A stretch of DNA of 37,815 nucleotides from JBLKSS01 sp047607725 (GCF_047607725.1 NZ_JBLKSS010000015.1:1-37815), one strand, 5' to 3'. Shown: positions 17,043 to 26,518, counted from the first letter of the stretch. The notes: generated from the letters alone by a model not told the origin. A program made the numbers and translations.

Positions 17043-17673
17043 ATTCATCGTGATCGAGGGGCTGGAAGGCGCCGGCAAAACCAGCACGATTGCCGAGGTG
17101 GTGGACGTTCTGCGTCAGCAGGGTATTCGCGATGTGGTGTTTACTCGCGAACCGGGCGGTACGCCGCTGGCGGAGGTGCTGCGCACGCTTATTAAAGACG
17201 GCGTGGGCGACGAGCTCGTCACCGATCGCGCGGAATTGCTAATGCTTTACGCCGCGCGGGTACAACTGGTGGAAGGGGTTATTAAGCCGGCGCTGGCCCG
17301 CGGCGCCTGGGTGGTGGGCGACCGCCACGATCTCTCGTCCCAGGCCTATCAGGGCGGGGGGCGCGGCATGGATACGCGCCTGTTGCAAACACTGCGCGAT
17401 GCGGTACTGGGAGCGTTCCGGCCCGACCTGACGCTGTATCTGGACATTCCGCCGGCGCTCGGTCTGGCCCGCGCCCGCGCCCGCGGTGAGCTGGATCGGA
17501 TCGAAGTAGAGTCGCTGGCCTTTTTCGAGCGCACCCGCGCGCGTTATCAGGCGCTGGCGGCGGCGGATGACCGTATAGTAACCATTGACGCCAGCCAGCC
17601 GCTCGCCGCGGTGAGCGCCGCGATCCGCGCCCGGCTGACGCAATGGCTACGCGCGCTGGCGCCGTCGCCATGA
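17032..17673 (+). CDS. tmk: Thymidylate kinase
   Basis: Tmk phosphorylates dTMP to dTDP. The 213-residue length equals E. coli Tmk. Visible features are the P-loop IEGLEGAGKTS, TREPGGTPLAE, the DRH-type motif in VVGDRHDLSSQAYQGGGRG and the arginine-rich LID (ARARARGELDRIE). The ATG lies inside the end of mltG, and the stop overlaps the holB start as ATGA, indicating translational coupling. Frame intact. Confidence 0.96.
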   Translation: MNSKFIVIEGLEGAGKTSTIAEVVDVLRQQGIRDVVFTREPGGTPLAEVLRTLIKDGVGDELVTDRAELLMLYAARVQLVEGVIKPALARGAWVVGDRHDLSSQAYQGGGRGMDTRLLQTLRDAVLGAFRPDLTLYLDIPPALGLARARARGELDRIEVESLAFFERTRARYQALAAADDRIVTIDASQPLAAVSAAIRARLTQWLRALAPSP

Positions 17674-18656
17674 AATGGTATCCCTGGCTCAACGCCCCCT
17701 ACCGGCAAATCCTGTCTCGTTATCAGCAAGGGCGTGGACATCACGCCCTGCTGCTGCATAGCCAGCCCGGCAACGGCGAGGCATCGCTGTGCTATGCCCT
17801 TAGCCGCTGGCTCATGTGCCGGCAGCCGGATGGTAGCAAAAGCTGCGGCGTCTGCCACAGCTGCCGATTGATGATGGCCGGCAATCATCCCGACTTTTAT
17901 CAACCGGAGTCGGAAAAAGGGCGACAGACGCTGGGGGTGGACAGTATCCGCACCATTATCGATAGCGTCTATGGCCGCGCCCGCCAGGGTGGCGTGAAAG
18001 TGGTCTGGCTGCCCCACGCCGAGCAACTCACCGAGCAGGCGGCCAACGCACTGTTGAAAACCCTGGAAGAGCCGCCGGAGGACACCTATTTTTTGCTGGT
18101 CTGTGAAACGCCGGCGCGTCTGTTGCCGACGCTGAGAAGCCGATGTCTCTATTGGCCGCTGCCGGCCCCGAATGAGGCGTTGGGCCTGCGCTGGTTACGG
18201 CAGGCGGGCCATGACGAGCCGCTGTCGGTCCGCACCGCGCTGCGCCTGTGCGCCAACGCGCCGCTGGCGGCGGAGATCTTGCTGCAGCCGGCGCGCTGGC
18301 AGGCGCGTCTGGCGCTGTGCGCGGCGTTGCAGAATGCGCTTGCCAACGGCGATTTTTTGGCGCTGTTGCCGGCGCTGAATCGCGATAAAGATGACGAGCC
18401 GCTGCATTGGCTGCTCAGCCTGTTGACCGATGCGCTGAAATGGCAGCAGGGCGCGCAGGAATTTCTGGTCAACGCCGACAGGACGTCGCTGGTTGCCGCG
18501 CTGGCGGCGCGCTGGCCGGCCGGCGTACTGTACGCGCAGTGGCTGCAGTGTTTGCGCCAGTGCCAGGAGATAAGCGGCGTCAATCGCGAATTATTGCTGA
18601 CCCACTACTTGCTTAATTGGGAGCAGGGCGTTGCCCATACCTATGCTTCCCTGTGA
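17670..18656 (+). CDS. holB: DNA polymerase III subunit delta'
   Basis: Delta' is a structural part of the clamp loader. The ATG at 17670 overlaps the tmk stop (ATGA) and gives 328 residues (E. coli 334). The zinc-binding cysteines are at positions 50, 59, 62 and 65 as in E. coli. The Walker A equivalent is degenerate (HSQPGNGEAS), normal for delta'. NALLKTLEEPP and the SRC motif (LRSRCLYW) are present. Essential and intact. Confidence 0.95.
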   Translation: MKWYPWLNAPYRQILSRYQQGRGHHALLLHSQPGNGEASLCYALSRWLMCRQPDGSKSCGVCHSCRLMMAGNHPDFYQPESEKGRQTLGVDSIRTIIDSVYGRARQGGVKVVWLPHAEQLTEQAANALLKTLEEPPEDTYFLLVCETPARLLPTLRSRCLYWPLPAPNEALGLRWLRQAGHDEPLSVRTALRLCANAPLAAEILLQPARWQARLALCAALQNALANGDFLALLPALNRDKDDEPLHWLLSLLTDALKWQQGAQEFLVNADRTSLVAALAARWPAGVLYAQWLQCLRQCQEISGVNRELLLTHYLLNWEQGVAHTYASL

Positions 18657-18675
18657 TGTAGGATAAGGTTGAACT

Positions 18676-19298
18676 ATGTTTTTAGTTGATTCCCATTGCC
18701 ATCTTGATGGCCTGGATTACCAAGCGCTGCACCGGGATGTGGCGGATGTCGCGGCCAAGGCGCGCGCGCGATGTGAAACTGATGCTGGCGGTCTGTACCA
18801 CATTGCCCGGCTTTCATGCCATGACGGCCATGATCGGCCGTCGCGCTGATGTGCTATTTTCCTGCGGTATCCATCCCCTGAATCTTGATGAACCATACGA
18901 TTTCGCGGAGCTGCGGCGTCTGGCGGCGGGGAAGGGCGTGGTGGCGCTCGGTGAAACCGGTCTGGATTACTATTACCAGCAGGATAACAAGGCGCAGCAG
19001 CAGGCGGTGTTCCGTGAACATATTCGCGTGGGGCGCCGCGCTGAATAAGCCGGTCATCGTGCATACGCGCAGCGCCCGTGAAGACACCCTGGCGCATTTT
19101 GCGCGAGGAGCAGGCCAGCGATTGCGGCGGCGTGCTTCATTGCTTTACCGAAGACCAGGCGACCTCCAAGGCCTTGCTGGATATGGGGTTCTACATCTCT
19201 TTCTCCGGTATTGTCACCTTCCGCAATGCACAAGCGCTGCGCGTGGCGGCGCGCTATATTCCTCTCGATCGGCTCCTGGTGGAGACGGATTCCCCGTA
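18676..19298 (+). pseudogene. ycfH: TatD-family hydrolase YcfH, frameshifted and 3'-truncated
   Basis: The N-terminus MFLVDSHCHLDGLDYQ has the metal-binding HxH. Similarity continues in other frames: VFSCGIHPLN-like LFSCGIHPLNLDE, GETGLDYYYQQDNKAQQQ, KPVIVHTRSA, then CGGVLHCFTEDQA and LDRLLVETDSP. Frame changes lie at about 18770 (extra bases in GCGCGCGCG), about 19030 and about 19097. The sequence is cut at DSP, where Tyr (TA.) should follow: a repeat element starts at this TA. The last roughly 60 codons are missing. The gene follows holB as in E. coli, but ptsG, next in E. coli, is absent. The family has metal-dependent nuclease/hydrolase activity. Confidence 0.93.
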
Positions 19299-19664
19299 AG
19301 CGCCCCGTGGAGGACGTTTTGAATTATTGGTGGGTTTGTTGTTTGAGACAGTAAACCTACGTTACACGCTTATGCTCATTGCATTTTCACATTGTATTGA
19401 TTTTAATAACTTTTATTTCCATCCCGGTTTGAGTGATATGAAATTAGTGGTTCTGAAGTTTGTGATAGTGTCCACTTAAATTTTAATGGACACTATCACA
19501 AACTTCAGAACCACTAATTTCATATCACTCAAACCGGGATGGAAATAAAAATTATTAAAATCAATACAATGTGAAAATGCAATGAGCATAAGTGTGTAAC
19601 NTANNNTTACNGNNNCNTACAACAAANCCACCAATAATTCAAGACGTCCTCCAAGGGGCGCTTA
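19297..19664. mobile_element. MITE-like palindromic repeat, copy 1 (about 368 bp)
   Basis: It begins TAAGCGCCCCGTGGAGGAC and ends with the inverse, CGCTTA. Both arms match over roughly 180 bp as inverted copies around an AT-rich centre near 19479-19487, so the whole element can fold into one hairpin. Ambiguous bases (19601-19627) fall in the right arm, at positions the left arm predicts. No coding frame is visible. The left junction interrupts ycfH at a TA. The TA at each end suggests TA-target duplication as for IS630/Tc1-type elements (inference). Confidence 0.8.
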
Positions 19665-21144
19665 CTTATTACACGCTGCGCCAGGAAAATAAGCCCCGCG
19701 ACGCTCAACAGTTGCTGCAAACCCTGCCCGCCGATGAACGCCCGCGCGAGGTTGCCGGCAACAGCGTGGATCCGCTGCGCAGGTAGGCCCAGCAGGCGTT
19801 ACAGGCGGGCGATACTCAGCAGGCGCTGGCGCGGCTTAATGAGGCGCTACAAAAACAGCCCTCTAACGTCTGGGTGCGGCTGGATATGGCGCGCATTCTG
19901 CTCAAACTACGGTACGGTGCTGCCCTGGCAGCAGGCCACGGCGCCACCACGGCGCCCATCGGTGTGAGGCTGGCCCCGACGCCGACCGCTCCGCCGGAGA
20001 CCCGGACGCTGACGCAAATCAACGATTTGATGAACCAGGTCCGAGAGAAAACCGCCACCTGGGCGCAGGGCGAAGTGGCGGTGCGCCGCCGCGACGGCGA
20101 AAACGGCCTAAGCAATCTGACCGAAGTAAAAACCCCGCTAACGATTTCCGGCGTGCCGGCCGATAACGCCCGACTTAGCCTAACGGTTACGCCCGTTTCT
20201 CTGGATGCGGGCAGCTCTTCCGGCTCCGCCAATAATCGTTTCGGCACCGGCGCGCTACAGCAGGGCCAGCGGGTCGCCAACGCCGCGACAACCTCCACCA
20301 CCACCGGATCCGACGGCGCCACCAGCACCACGACCAATACCTCCACCAGCGATAGCATCAACAATGGTGATTACGTCGCCGATTCTTCCGGCGCGCAGAA
20401 AGCGACGGGGACCGAGGTTAACCTGGCGTTGAAGGGCGATCACTATAAAGTCGACGTGGGGTCGACACCGCTCGGAACCGATAACGATATGGCCTCCTGG
20501 GTAGGCGGTATCGAATGGTCGCCCCGGCTATCGAACTTCAGCCAGTTAACCTTCCGCGCCGAACGACGGGCGGTCACGGACAGTCTGCTGGCCTACGTCG
20601 GCGCGCGACGCGATTAGCGGGAAACATTGGGGCCAGGTAACGCGCAACGGCGGCAGCGTGCAATACGCCTATGACGATGGCGACATTGGTCTGTATGCAG
20701 GTTTGGGCGCCTACAGCTACCTGGGCGACAACGTCAAAAGCAACACCGGTATGAACGCTTCGTCGGGGGTCTATTTCCGCCCCTATCGCGCCGACGGCCG
20801 CGAACTGCGCAGCGGAGTGAACCTGACCTGGATGGCGTTTGATCGCAATCTGAGCTATTTCAGCTATGGTCAGGGAGGCTACTTCAGCCCGCAAAACTAT
20901 ATCAGCCTCTCGCTGCCGGTTGACTACATTCAGACCTTCGACGACTGGAATCTGACGTTGGGTGGCGCTATCGGCTATCAATCCTATAATCAGGATAAGA
21001 GCGACTATTATCCCAACAACCCCGACATGCAGGCGGAAATGGCGTCCCTGGTGGCGAATGGCTATGCCGGTGACGCCTATTACAGCGGCAGTAGCGAACA
21101 TGGCGTCGGCTATAACGTCCATGCTAAAGGGGTTTATAAAATCG
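19665..21144 (+). pseudogene. bcsC: Cellulose synthase subunit BcsC fragment
   Basis: BcsC exports cellulose through an outer-membrane barrel with periplasmic TPRs. Seen here: a TPR-like piece (AQQALQAGDTQQALARLNEA, VWVRLDMARILLKL), interrupted by TAG at 19784-19786. A jump with most TPRs missing leads into the linker (GEVAVRRRDGENGLSNL, VTPVSLDAGSS) and the C-terminal barrel (GLYAGLGAYSYLGDNV, YGQGGYFSPQNYISLSLP, GYQSYNQDKS). A frameshift lies at about 20605. Both edges are repeat copies. A Thr/Ser-rich insert (20280-20360) lies in the linker. The rest of a bcs operon is not here, so the fragment is out of its normal context. Confidence 0.9.
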
Positions 21145-21480
21145 TAAGCGCCCCGTGGAGGACGTCTTGAATTATTGGTGGGTTTGTTGTATGAGACAGT
21201 AAACCTACGTTACACGCTTATGCTCATTGCATTTTCACATTGTATTGATTTAAATAACTTTTATTTCCATCCTGGTTTGAGTGATATGAAATTAGTGGTT
21301 CTGAAGTTTGTGATAGTGTCCATTAAAATTTAAGTGGACACTATCATCGCCGGATTATCCATGATCTGACAGCCGTCCCTTATAGGATGCGGGTTCACTA
21401 GGCATCGTAGTGGAACATATTCTTACCGGGCCTTACAACAAACCCACCAATAATTCAAGACGTCCTCCACGGGGCGCTTA
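21145..21480. mobile_element. MITE-like repeat, copy 2 (336 bp)
   Basis: The left half matches copy 1 with few differences up to the central GTGTCC...GGACAC palindrome. The right half is then unrelated for about 80 bp (ATCGCCGGATTATCC...) before the shared inverted terminal sequence of about 45 bp. It runs from TA (21145) to TA (21479-21480), inserted in the last codons of the bcsC fragment. It has no coding capacity. This is probably closer to the ancestral form than copy 1. Confidence 0.8.
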
Positions 21481-21621
21481 CGAATGGTCGATGGTGTTGC
21501 GGACGTGCTCAACGCAGGTCCGATGCGATTCAACGGCATCAAGTGGCTTCTGAGGACGTTCTGTCGGGAGTATGGGTAGTAACAATGCCCAGGCTGCATC
21601 GGGCAGATCATAGTGAGCCAT
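21481..21621 (-). pseudogene. IS5-type transposase N-terminal remnant
   Basis: From ATG 21621 the first residues (MAHYDLPDAAWALLLPILP) match the N-terminus typical of IS5/IS427-group transposases. The following sequence loses similarity, suggesting frame damage, and the remnant ends at repeat copy 2. The catalytic DDE region is absent. The assignment rests on about 25 residues. Confidence 0.55.
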
Positions 21622-21818
21622 AATTGTATTTTTTCCATAAATCAGGCAGATATTCTGCCATGATAAATTGAGGGACACAGCCTGGCTTCACTAGCTTCGC
21701 TAGCCTCAATGCCACCTTACCGCGCTTACCTTATCAACAGGCACCAAGTCACCGAGGGCGAGACGTCTTAGACGGCGAAGGGAGAGGAGGGACGCCGCCG
21801 TGCGCGCCGGCTCAGCGG

Positions 21819-22421
21819 TCAGAAACGATAGCCGACGCCGAAAAGTAGCGCGTTCCGGGTAAAGGTTAAACCGCGATGGTTGAAACGGCTGGCTTCATAG
21901 CCTAGGTCTACTACCATATTTTATACCGGGTTAACTTGCACACCTGCGCCATAGGCGAGGGCGGCTTTCTGTCGTTGATCTCGGTAATGTTGCGTGGTAG
22001 GCGACTTGCCCGCCTTTATAGCGGTCTTGCTGGCGTGTAATGAATAATCATCGTAGTTCACGCCGATGATACCATAAACAGAGACGTATTCATTGAAACG
22101 CCAGGCAGACCCTGCCGCAAGTGAAACCGCGCTATAGCGATACCGTGCATCCTCCTGAAACCTATTCTCAGAGACCTGGTGGCTGTAGGCATTGGCGGTC
22201 ATATAGCTCAGCGAGCCGATAAGACTGAGCGGGCCGCCCCATTCATAGCGATATTTAACGTTGATGCCGTCCAAGGCGCCGGCGTCGGCTTTCGTGCCGC
22301 CGGTTTTGATTTTGATATTGCTGTGAAGGTAACTGGCGCTCAGGCTGTGGAATTCGGCCAAGGCAGGGAAGGGTTGCGATAAGGCAATGCCAACGGCGAT
22401 AATAAAAAACAGCGATTTCAT
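21819..22421 (-). pseudogene. Ail/PagC/OmpX-family outer-membrane protein with premature stop
   Basis: The start MKSLFFIIAVGIALSQPFPALA is a signal peptide. Alternating strands follow (SLSASYLHSNIKIK, GINVKYRYEWGGPLSLIGSL, YSAVSLAAGSAWRFNEYVSV, AALAYGAGVQVNPV), as in the eight-stranded Ail/OmpX barrel. A TAA interrupts the frame after VQVNPV (about 21921). The same frame continues without further damage (NMVVDLGYEASRF ... LLFGVGYRF) to a TGA at 21819-21821. Loss of the last two strands should prevent barrel closure. Family members act in adhesion, invasion and serum resistance. Upstream DNA is AT-rich. Confidence 0.85.
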
Positions 22422-22970
22422 AAATAAATCCTTTTATTAATAATTCTCTTTTCAATTGGCCGCACGCAAACGGCCTCTAAGGTATATGACTTATTTATTT
22501 TACGTTCTTGATATGAATGTCGATTAAATTACGGCCTTGACTGCCGGTGGTCAAGAGATAAAAACGAGACAGCTTATAGCCAGGGAAGACTTATTTTCAA
22601 AGTGGATTGATTATCGAAGATGACGATTAAATATCAATATTAAAAAAGAGATTAGAATTTAAACTTAAACTAAATATAGGACTTGGACTTGACATTAAGC
22701 TCGAATCAAATCCCCAACCGTAATGGCATGCTCTTCGGTGATGGGCCGGCCGTGGCTCGAAAGAACGCATTTGCCCGCACCCGGGTGCTGATAGCCCGAC
22801 CGGTTACGAATCGGGACCATCCGGCGGCGTCGACCGCCGGCTAGGGTTCAGGCTGGCAAACGTTTGTCGACGGTGAATGCCGATGTGGGATGAGAACTCA
22901 CGTGCGGCGAGAGAGTAGCCCTATGACAGGCTTGAACCGGGTAGGGCGCAGGCGGCGGACGGGGAAGGGG
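22422..22970. other. Non-coding stretch between ail-like gene and npr
   Basis: The left part (22422-22690) is strongly AT-rich and presumably holds the promoter of the ail-like gene. The right part (22690-22970) is GC-rich with no frame, RNA or element that I recognise. The abrupt composition change suggests a junction of unrelated pieces. Confidence 0.5.
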
Positions 22971-23244
22971 TCAATCCTCGTCAAACCCGGCGTTGAACAG
23001 CTCGATCACCGCCGCCAGCGCTTGTACCTCGTCAGGCCCGGGGGCCTCGACCTCGATCAATCCGCCCTTTGGCGGAGTCGAGCATCAGCAAACCGATAAC
23101 GCTGCTGGCTTCCGCTTCGGTGCCGCTGTCGTTGCGCAACAGCACTTCGGCATCAAAACTCTGTACCAATTCAAACAGCTTCATTGCCGGCCGGGCGTGC
23201 ATCCCCTGGCGGTTTTTTATCTCTACCGTTTGTTTGACCGTCAT
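22971..23244 (-). pseudogene. npr: Nitrogen-PTS phosphocarrier NPr, frameshifted
   Basis: The HPr-like carrier relays phosphate from PtsP to PtsN. The N-terminal part is normal: active His16 in GMHARPAMKLF and EAEASSVIGLLMLDSAKGR. After SAKGR the frame shifts (near 23053), and family sequence resumes in another frame (IEVEAPGPDEVQALAAVIEL, then FNAGFDED) to a TGA at 22971-22973. The change is about one extra base, where CAG ATC GAG is expected. The read-through product would lose the last roughly 30 residues of a 90-residue protein. The ATG overlaps the rapZ stop (ATGA). Confidence 0.85.
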
Positions 23245-24095
23245 GATTTGCGCTTTTCCAGAGTGCGGTGGCGGGACTGGACATTCTTGCCGCGAGAACG
23301 AAAATAGTCCGCCAGCTGTTCAGCGATATAGACCGATCGGTGCTTGCCGCCGGTACAGCCTATCGCCACCGTGAGATAACTGCGGTTGTTGGTTTCGAGC
23401 ATCGGCAGCCACAGCTCCAGATAGCTGCGGGTCTGATAGATAAAATTATGCACTTCGGTATGGCGATCTAAAAACGCCGCCACGGGGCGATCCAGGCCGG
23501 TCATCGGCCTGTGCTTGGGATCCCAGTGGGGATTGGGCAGAAAACGCACGTCGAACACGTAGTCGGCGTCGATGGGGATACCGTGCTTGTAGCCGAAGGA
23601 TTCAAACACCATGGTCAGTTCCCGCTCGCGCTTGCCCAACAGGCGGGTGCGCAGCATTTCGGCCAGCTCATGCACCGACATCTCGGAGGTGTCGATCACC
23701 AGATCGGCGCGTGAGCGCAGCGGCTCAAGCAGCGAGTCCTCTTCATCGATAGCGCTTTCCAGCGACAGATTACGGGCGGAGAGCGGGTGCAGCCGGCGGG
23801 TGTCGCTATAGCGGCGGATGAGCGTGTTGCGATCGGCGTCCAGAAACAGCAGCTGCGGGGAAAAGGCCTGCGGCAGGTTATCCATGGCCTGTTCAAAAAT
23901 TTCCGGCGATTCGGGCATATTGCGCACATCGATACTCACCGCGGCGGAGATATTGCTCGCCGCCAGCGTACTGGCAAGCTGCGGCAGCAGCAGCACCGGC
24001 AGATTATCGACGCAATAAAAGCCCATGTCCTCCAGCGCGCGCAACGCAACGGATTTACCTGAGCCGGAACGACCGCTGACTATCATCAGCACCAT
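23241..24095 (-). CDS. rapZ: RNase adapter RapZ (YvcJ)
   Basis: RapZ binds GlmZ/GlmY small RNAs and presents GlmZ to RNase E, controlling GlmS synthesis. ATG at 24095 gives 284 residues, exactly the E. coli length; a longer in-frame reading is not family-like. The N-terminal P-loop is GRSGSGKS (residues 8-15), followed by FLDADRNTLIRRYSDTRRLH. The C-terminal RNA-binding domain has GIPIDADYVFDVRFLPNP and AIGCTGGKHRSVYIAEQL. The basic tail RHRTLEKRKS is kept. RNase E is also intact in this window, so the partner exists. Confidence 0.97.
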   Translation of the reverse strand: MVLMIVSGRSGSGKSVALRALEDMGFYCVDNLPVLLLPQLASTLAASNISAAVSIDVRNMPESPEIFEQAMDNLPQAFSPQLLFLDADRNTLIRRYSDTRRLHPLSARNLSLESAIDEEDSLLEPLRSRADLVIDTSEMSVHELAEMLRTRLLGKRERELTMVFESFGYKHGIPIDADYVFDVRFLPNPHWDPKHRPMTGLDRPVAAFLDRHTEVHNFIYQTRSYLELWLPMLETNNRSYLTVAIGCTGGKHRSVYIAEQLADYFRSRGKNVQSRHRTLEKRKS

Positions 24096-24188
24096 GACGC
24101 TACACCCCTCTGCCTTACTTATGTCATCCCCTGGCGATGCGGCCATGCCTCGCCCATTCCATCCCGCGTTCGGGACGGCGCTGCGACA

Positions 24189-24668
24189 TCAGTCGCCGTC
24201 TTCCGTCTCGGTCATAATCTGATACAGCTCCTCGTCGCTTTGCGCGGCGCGTAAGCGGCGACAAACGGTTTTGTCTGCCAGCCGCTTGGCGACCAGCGAC
24301 AGGGTGTGCAAATGGGCCTTGCACTGCTCCGCCGGCACCAGCAGCGCGAACAGCAGGTCCACGGGCTGATTATCGATGGCGTCAAAGGCGATAGGCTGTT
24401 CAAGCCGGATAAAGACCCCGACCGCGCGCAGCGGGTCCTCTTCCAACTTACCGTGCGGAATGGCGATGCCATTACCGATACCGGTGCTACCCATGCGTTC
24501 ACGCGTCAATACGGCGTCAAACACCACTTGCGGCGCCAGGTTGAGCTGCTTCGCCGCCAGTTCGCTGATAATTTCCAGCGCTCTTTTCTTACTCTGGCAG
24601 TGGACGTCGCGGCGGGTACATTCAATGTTTAACACTGAATCAATTTGCATTGCTGTATCGTTAGTCAT
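24189..24668 (-). CDS. ptsN: PTS IIA-like nitrogen-regulatory protein
   Basis: EIIA(Ntr) is phosphorylated by NPr and regulates potassium transport and kinases. It has 159 residues (E. coli 163). The active histidine is His72 in GIGNGIAIPHGKLEE; DLLFALLVPAEQCKAHLHTL is the family core. It is intact, but its phosphodonor npr is frameshifted two genes downstream, so it may be locked unphosphorylated or phosphorylated by cross-talk (inference). Confidence 0.96.
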   Translation of the reverse strand: MTNDTAMQIDSVLNIECTRRDVHCQSKKRALEIISELAAKQLNLAPQVVFDAVLTRERMGSTGIGNGIAIPHGKLEEDPLRAVGVFIRLEQPIAFDAIDNQPVDLLFALLVPAEQCKAHLHTLSLVAKRLADKTVCRRLRAAQSDEELYQIMTETEDGD

Positions 24669-24773
24669 TTCGGGTCACTTAGGCGCTGGTTAACCTTTAA
24701 GACTCATCGGCCCGTTACCGTAGGGATAACGAGCCGATGTGAGGTTTAGGTAGCGTTGTCGGCTACGGTTAAA

Positions 24774-25061
24774 TTAATATTGTTTCAGCTTCTCTTTATG
24801 CTTGTTCAACTGCCGCGTGAGTTTATCGATCAACAGATCGATGGCGGCGTACATATCATCCGCTTCCGCAGTCGCGTGCAGCTCACCACCGTTGAGATGC
24901 ACCGTCGCTTCGGCAATCTTCTGAACTTTCTCCACCTTCAGGACAATATAAACCTGATTGATGCGATCGAAGAACTGTTCCAGCTTTGAGAATTTGGTGG
25001 TAACAAATTCTCGTAAGGCGTCGGTGATGTCAACATGCTGTCCGGTAATGTTCAGCTGCAT
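24774..25061 (-). CDS. hpf: Ribosome hibernation promoting factor
   Basis: The ATG at 25061 gives 95 residues, the E. coli short-HPF length. MQLNITGQHVDITDALREFV, FFDRINQVYIVLKVEK and EADDMYAAIDLLIDKL are typical. HPF binds the 30S subunit and promotes 100S dimers in stationary phase. It lies between rpoN and ptsN as in E. coli. A longer reading from 25088 lacks support. Confidence 0.96.
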   Translation of the reverse strand: MQLNITGQHVDITDALREFVTTKFSKLEQFFDRINQVYIVLKVEKVQKIAEATVHLNGGELHATAEADDMYAAIDLLIDKLTRQLNKHKEKLKQY

Positions 25062-25084
25062 AGTGTCTTCCTTCTCTGTAGAGG

Positions 25085-26518
25085 TCAAACCAATTGTTTT
25101 CGCTGGTTCGACGGCGGGATGGATAAAGACTCTCGGTACTTTGCTAGGGTACGCCGCGCCACCATGATACCCTGCTCGGAAAGCAGGTCGGTGAGCTTAC
25201 TGTCGCTAAGCGGCTTCGCCGGGTTTTCCGCGGCGATGAGTTTTTTCACGAGCGCGCGAATAGCCGTTGAGGACGCTTCGCCTCCCCCTTCGGTATTGAC
25301 GTGGCTTGAGAAAAAATATTTCAATTCAAAGATGCCGCGCGGGCTGTGCAGATATTTCTGGGTGGTGACGCGCGAGATCGTGGACTCGTGCATATCCACC
25401 GCCTGGGCAATGTCCGCCAGCACCATCGGCCGCATAAACTCTTCCCCTTGTTCAAAAAACGCCCGCTGTCGATCGACAATACAGCGCGTCACCTTCAGCA
25501 GCGTTTCATTGCGGCTCTCCAGGCTTTTAATCAGCCAGCGCGCCTCCTGCAAATGGCTGCGGATGAACTGACCGTCCGAATCGTTGCGGGTGCTGCTACC
25601 CAAGGCCGCGTACTGCTGATTGATGCGCAGGGCCGGGATACTGTCGGTATTGAGTTCAACCACCCAGCGGTTTTGCAGTTTGCGCACCAGCACGTCAGGA
25701 ATGACATAATGCGACTCGCCGGTATTGATGGACTGCCCTGGACGCGGATCCAGCGACTGAATCAGCGCCATAGCGGGTTTCAGCACCTCTTCTTTCAGCT
25801 TAGTCGAACGCAGCAGAGTGCGGAAATCATGGCTGCCCAGCAGATTAAGATAATCGCTGACGATGAGCCGCGCCTCTTTGAGGTAGGGCAAATCGGCCGA
25901 AAACTGCGAGAGCTGAATCAGCAGGCAGTCGCGCAGATCCCGCGCCGCCACGCCGACCGGATCAAAGCGCTGGATGCATTTTAGCACCGCTTCTACTTCG
26001 GCCAGGGTCACGCTTTCGTCGCCGATACTGTCGAGAATATCGTCCAGCGGCACCGTCAAATAACCGGTGCCGTTCACGGCGCCGACTATCGAGGTGGCGA
26101 TGGCTTTATCGGTATCGGAGAAAGGGGTGAGCTCCACCTGCCACATCAGGTAATCCTGCAGAGTCTGGGTGGTTTCGCCCTGATAGACGGGCAATTCTTC
26201 GGCGCGGTAATCGGTACCGGTGCCGGACGGAGTGCCGGCGGAATACATTTCGTCCCAGGTGGCGTCCAGCGGCAGCTCTTCCGGCATGTCCTTCTGTTCC
26301 ATCGCCTCGCGGGTGTCCAGCGATTCACTGTCGGGCGCATCGTGCGCCTCCACCTCGTCATGCAAATCGGCCTGCTCAAGCAAGGGGTTACTTTCCAGCG
26401 CCGTCTGAATTTCCTGCTGGAGTTCAAGCGTGGACAATTGCAACAGACGGATGGCCTGTTGCAACTGCGGGGTCATGGCTAACTGCTGACCCAGCCTGAG
26501 TTGTAAACCTTGCTTCAT
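25085..26518 (-). CDS. rpoN: RNA polymerase sigma-54 factor
   Basis: The ATG at 26518 (MKQGLQLRLGQQLAMTPQLQ) gives 477 residues, equal to E. coli RpoN. Region I is glutamine/leucine-rich and needed for activator response. An acidic linker follows (about 60-110). The core-binding domain and helix-turn-helix are complete, and the RpoN box is present as ARRTLAKYRESL near the C-terminus. Sigma-54 directs activator-dependent transcription of nitrogen and related genes. Intact. Confidence 0.97.
   Translation of the reverse strand: MKQGLQLRLGQQLAMTPQLQQAIRLLQLSTLELQQEIQTALESNPLLEQADLHDEVEAHDAPDSESLDTREAMEQKDMPEELPLDATWDEMYSAGTPSGTGTDYRAEELPVYQGETTQTLQDYLMWQVELTPFSDTDKAIATSIVGAVNGTGYLTVPLDDILDSIGDESVTLAEVEAVLKCIQRFDPVGVAARDLRDCLLIQLSQFSADLPYLKEARLIVSDYLNLLGSHDFRTLLRSTKLKEEVLKPAMALIQSLDPRPGQSINTGESHYVIPDVLVRKLQNRWVVELNTDSIPALRINQQYAALGSSTRNDSDGQFIRSHLQEARWLIKSLESRNETLLKVTRCIVDRQRAFFEQGEEFMRPMVLADIAQAVDMHESTISRVTTQKYLHSPRGIFELKYFFSSHVNTEGGGEASSTAIRALVKKLIAAENPAKPLSDSKLTDLLSEQGIMVARRTLAKYRESLSIPPSNQRKQLV

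Noticed and set aside
22640..22690. PhoP-box-like GTTTA repeats upstream of the ail-like gene
   Set aside because: Spacing is 6 bp, not the 11-bp periodicity of PhoP sites; AT-rich sequence gives such matches by chance.
22690..22970. Possible group II intron or phage remnant before npr
   Set aside because: A few GTGCG/GAGAG-like bits, but no domain V structure, reverse transcriptase or phage motif could be recognised.
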